From Clostridium culturomicium (GTDB taxonomy: Bacteria; Bacillota; Clostridia; Clostridiales; Clostridiaceae), in NCBI RefSeq assembly GCF_000821305.1, contig NZ_CCXK01000016.1:609033-673032 (forward strand): a stretch of 64,000 nucleotides of DNA. The letters run 5' to 3'. Under the pieces are notes generated by a model, which saw only the letters and a program-made list of their open reading frames with translations, did not search any database and was not told the origin of the DNA. Positions 61,424 to 64,000 of this stretch are shown here, in pieces. A program made the translations under genes and the position numbers. The stretch's first letter is position 1. The number at the start of each line of letters is the position of its first letter.

Positions 61424-62932
61424 TTACTTCAAATCAATATTTATCTCCCACTCCGGAGCTTCTTCACTGTTTTCTGGCATTCTTGGAATAGCAATTTTAT
61501 ACTTTCCATTAGCTGAAATTTTATCTACAGTCATACTGTATATTCCTTCTTGCTCATTTTCAACTGCTACAAGGCTTTGTCCTTCTCTTCTTGATACATC
61601 CTTCATGCTTTCATCAAAGATTACCATCTGACTTAGATTTCTATAATCATAGTTACCTTCAATCCTAAAAGTTGCTTTTGTTCCTTTCTCACCAACTTCA
61701 ATATTCTTTATAAGTACATTTTCTGTACTATTCACTGGTATTGACATCCCAATTAACTCTTCAACAGTGTTAAACACCTTAGGCTCATCCATATTCACAT
61801 AATAAGAAACCTTCTCTAAAGCATAACCTGCCTTTAATTCTGCTTCTGAGGCAGGTCTTGAAATTATTTCTGGATTCTGTTCTTCAGCATCATTTCCTGT
61901 ACATTGTGACGGCTCCAATGATACTCCATCTATATGTTCAGTAATAGTATTGTCATTAACCTTTGGCATAACCTGAATTGATTGACTATCAGATAGGTCA
62001 CCTTTAATTTCAAGCTTTATAAACATATCCCCTTCATAGCTTAAGTTTCCTGTTTTTTCTGTTCTAAAATACTTACCATTATTGTCCCTAACCACATACT
62101 CTGTGTCAAAGAAAACTGTCTCCGAATAATCTTTACTTCCTTCTTTTACTGGTGCCGTCTTACCTTTTAATAGTAGTGTATTAGCTAATTTTGAGGTTAC
62201 AAGCTCTGCTGATTCAATGGAATTATCTCCCACTTGCAGAACATCTTTAAGAATAACTCTGTTTCCGCCTGATATTTTATTAACCTTTAAGGCAAAATCT
62301 ATATTAACATTCTTATCCTTATAACCTCTTGAAATACCTCTTATCTTAAGTTTGATGTCTGACTTATCTTTAATATTCATCTCCGCAATATTCGCACTTA
62401 AAACCACAGCTCCCCTGTTATCATCAATGATTCTAACCCTTTCACTCATGGACATAGGCTCTTCTCCCTCAATGAACATATATCCATTCAAATAGAAAAA
62501 ATCCCCCTCGTTAAGATCTTCATAACCTCTTAAAAAGTCACTTTCCACTATGAGTGTCATCACCAGCATATTCTCATCTAAAATCACTTCATCAAGCATC
62601 ACAGATACACCATTACTTTCTTTAGCTTCTCCAATAACCTGTGTAGCTTCTTTAAACCTATCCGTTGGTTCTCCAAATAAAGAGGTATTAAAGCTTTCAA
62701 AAACTTGTCCTAAGCCTGGTATTGCACTAACAATCTCTGGACTTATAACTCCTGCTGTCATGGTTACCCCGAATGCTAAACCAGCTGCAATTGCAACCCT
62801 TCTAAATCCATAAATCCTTCTTTTATCCTTTTCGTACTGCTTATCTTGTCTTCCTCTTTCAATACCCTTAAGCACCGCATTATCTAACCCCTCTGGTATC
62901 TTCACTGTATCCTTTATATTTAAATCACTCAT
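61424..62932 (-). CDS. DUF4179-containing anti-sigma-type membrane protein
   Basis: This 502-residue protein has a cytoplasmic N-terminus (about 1-44, with EGLDNAVLKGIERGRQDK), one helix (about 46-68) and a large extracytoplasmic region with the DUF4179 domain just outside the membrane (IPGLGQVFESFNTSLFGEP, residues 71-89). DUF4179 proteins occur beside ECF sigma genes and act as anti-sigma or signal-sensing partners. It starts right after the sigma gene stop. The sigma gene itself is broken. Confidence 0.8.
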   Translation of the reverse strand: MSDLNIKDTVKIPEGLDNAVLKGIERGRQDKQYEKDKRRIYGFRRVAIAAGLAFGVTMTAGVISPEIVSAIPGLGQVFESFNTSLFGEPTDRFKEATQVIGEAKESNGVSVMLDEVILDENMLVMTLIVESDFLRGYEDLNEGDFFYLNGYMFIEGEEPMSMSERVRIIDDNRGAVVLSANIAEMNIKDKSDIKLKIRGISRGYKDKNVNIDFALKVNKISGGNRVILKDVLQVGDNSIESAELVTSKLANTLLLKGKTAPVKEGSKDYSETVFFDTEYVVRDNNGKYFRTEKTGNLSYEGDMFIKLEIKGDLSDSQSIQVMPKVNDNTITEHIDGVSLEPSQCTGNDAEEQNPEIISRPASEAELKAGYALEKVSYYVNMDEPKVFNTVEELIGMSIPVNSTENVLIKNIEVGEKGTKATFRIEGNYDYRNLSQMVIFDESMKDVSRREGQSLVAVENEQEGIYSMTVDKISANGKYKIAIPRMPENSEEAPEWEINIDLK

Positions 62933-63450
62933 TTACACAACATCCCTTCTCATAATATTTCTAAGCTTATTGAGCCCTTTATTTAAGTATGTTTTAGCTG
63001 TTCCAAGAGGATACTTCAAAACCTGTGCAACCTCATTTATTGTAAGGTCATTAAAGTACTTAAGTATTATTACTTCACGATGCTTTTCCTCTAAGGAATC
63101 TAAAGCCTACCAAATATAAATGCTTTCCTCCACTCTGTTTTCAACAGACCCCATAGCCTCACTAAGCTCTCTATCCTCTAGATAAACTATCTTGCTTCCT
63201 TTTCTAATATGAGTTAATGCCGTATTAATAAGTATTCTTATAATCCATGTTTTAAAATACTTTGGCTCCTTAAGCTTGTCTATAGATATATAAGCCTTAT
63301 ACACGGTCTCTTGTACAATATCAAGGGCATCTGCCTCATTCCTCACATAAGAAAAAGCCGTCCTATATAAATTTTCTACTCACTCATAAGCTCCTCAAAG
63401 GCTTTGTCATCCCCTTTTATAGCTCTTTTTACCCTTTTTTCATTTTGCAT
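62933..63450 (-). pseudogene. ECF sigma factor with frameshift and in-frame stop
   Basis: ATG 63450 (GGAGATTTTC site) opens MQNEKRVKRAIKGDDKAFEE, the usual ECF start, but stops near 63376 (TAG). One frame over, VENLYRTAFSYVRNEADALD continues through region 2 to EESIYIW, followed by an in-frame TAG at 63107-63109. After that TAG the same frame runs on as ALDSLEEKHREVIILKYFND and the region 4 helix-turn-helix to a TAA at 62933. So the gene carries one frameshift and one nonsense codon. All parts of a 170-residue ECF sigma factor are recognisable. Confidence 0.88.
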
Positions 63451-63584
63451 GAAAATCTCCTTTCCAACCTGTACAGATCTATCAAGTAATTACCTTCTAC
63501 ATCTATTAGACTCCTTAACTCTCCAAAGAGTTTTATTTTTATTAAAATAATTTTATAATAAATTCTTATATAAAACATTGTAAA

Positions 63585-63655
63585 AAATTCGACCCGTCAG
63601 GTCCAACTTTTGTAATTAACAGACCTACCCCGTAGAAATTACAAATGACCTCTTT
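63585..63655 (-). other. Unexplained GC-richer leader with two possible stems
   Basis: Within very AT-rich DNA, TTTGTAATT and AATTACAAA form a 9-bp stem, and GACC-TGACG-GGTC forms a shorter one followed by AATTTTTT on the minus strand. It may be a structured leader or a small terminator upstream of the broken sigma gene. It matches no riboswitch I know. Otherwise 63451-63733 holds no gene. Confidence 0.3.
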
Positions 63656-63685
63656 GTTAGCTATAAACTCAAAAAAATAATTGAA

Positions 63686-63716
63686 AAAAGAAGCTTCCTA
63701 TTAAGATGCTTCTTTC
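63686..63716 (-). terminator. Terminator of the gene at the right edge
   Basis: AAAGAAGC pairs with GCTTCTTT around a 12-base loop; on the minus strand it is followed by TTTTTTCAATT. It lies after the stop of the partial gene. Confidence 0.65.
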
Positions 63717-63733
63717 ACTCACAAACTATTAAT

Positions 63734-64000
63734 TTATCTTGCTTTATGAACGTATGGTGTTTCAAAGGATTTTTTCATTTCTTTAATTATTTTATCAAAC
63801 TCTTTTGAATCTTCCTTAGGATATCCAACAATAAAAGTATTAATTGAGCCTTCTCCCGCTACTTCATAAATAAAGTAACTGTTATTTCCATTTTCAGCAG
63901 CTATCATAAATGAATTTCCTATGCGTTTTTTATATACAACGCCTCTTGTATTGTTTAAATAACCTTCATAAAGCTCCTTTGAAGTTTTGTGAAGGGCATT
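63734..64000 (-). CDS. C-terminal 88 residues of an unknown protein, cut by window edge
   Basis: The minus strand is open from the edge to a TAA at 63734, encoding a fragment that starts NALHKTSKELYEGYLNNT and ends TPYVHKAR. It is hydrophilic with alternating beta-strand pattern (SFMIAAENGNNSYFIYEVAG) and no recognised motif. The terminator at 63686-63716 supports its reading direction. Confidence 0.6.
   Translation of the reverse strand, partial: NALHKTSKELYEGYLNNTRGVVYKKRIGNSFMIAAENGNNSYFIYEVAGEGSINTFIVGYPKEDSKEFDKIIKEMKKSFETPYVHKAR

Noticed and set aside
63585..63655. Guanidine-II (mini-ykkC) riboswitch because of two ACGG sequences
   Set aside because: The ACGG bases do not fall in paired 4-base loops closed by G-C stems as that motif requires.

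Overview
The window is AT-rich DNA from a low-G+C, spore-forming anaerobic Firmicute, most likely a Clostridium. The evidence is clostridial codon and Shine-Dalgarno (SD) usage (GGAGG-type sites almost everywhere), a spore photoproduct lyase, an 8Fe-8S ferredoxin, DUF1540 proteins, anaerobic (Cbi-type) cobalamin biosynthesis and many OmpR-type two-component systems. The species cannot be fixed from the sequence. There is no rRNA, tRNA, CRISPR array, prophage or intact insertion sequence.

Layout. 1-9.3 kb: one long minus-strand cobalamin operon behind a B12 riboswitch (cbiM-N-Q-O cobalt transporter, then cbiD-L-F-G, hemA, cbiH and a truncated cbiJ/cobK at the left edge). 9.4-13 kb: a minus-strand accessory patch of small membrane proteins and lipoproteins with an XRE regulator and two DUF2975 proteins, partly decayed. 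13-15 kb: a TetR gene and a frameshifted MFS pump. 15-18 kb: a metallophosphoesterase and an ECF sigma/anti-sigma locus whose sigma gene is broken. 18-21 kb: DegV, CvfB, free-Met-sulfoxide reductase and gamma carbonic anhydrase. 21.5-24.6 kb: adenosylcobalamin-dependent ribonucleotide reductase nrdJ with NrdR boxes, which uses the cofactor made by the first operon. 24.7-30.2 kb: a decayed MATE/MerR pair, two membrane-anchored unknowns and an intact MATE pump. 30.3-34.3 kb: a response regulator-kinase-lipoprotein operon. 34.5-40.2 kb: SDR reductase, ferredoxin, asnA, YitT, DUF1540, splB and a HAD protein. 40.3-43.9 kb: pstSCAB phosphate uptake. 44-49.2 kb: orphan DhaL, VanY carboxypeptidase, a GNAT, then a two-component system followed by a sigma factor gene. 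49.4-61.2 kb: two sodium:alanine symporters, two amidohydrolases, a SpoVB-type flippase, an M23 peptidase and a Cd/Zn P-type ATPase. 61.4-63.5 kb: a DUF4179 anti-sigma protein with a second broken ECF sigma gene, then a truncated unknown gene at the right edge.

Most interesting structure. (i) Upstream of the sigma factor gene at 46.7-47.3 kb lies an array of seven repeats, A-CTATCA-N4, with an exact 11-bp period. It ends 11 bp from a -10 box and lies just downstream of genes for an OmpR-family regulator and its kinase, so it looks like a PhoB-style activator array. (ii) nrdJ and splB both have a strong SD separated from the ATG by a perfect 10-bp hairpin, with nearly identical flanking spacing, so folding would bring the SD to normal distance. 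(iii) A dispersed palindromic intergenic element with an AAAGATTTGG core occurs at least four times. It supplies the ribosome-binding site of two genes and the stop-codon region of two others. (iv) The SplB protein has Ala where the catalytic Cys of spore photoproduct lyase should be. (v) Several regulator and efflux genes carry single frameshifts, nonsense codons or deletions, including both ECF sigma genes, while their partner anti-sigma genes are open.
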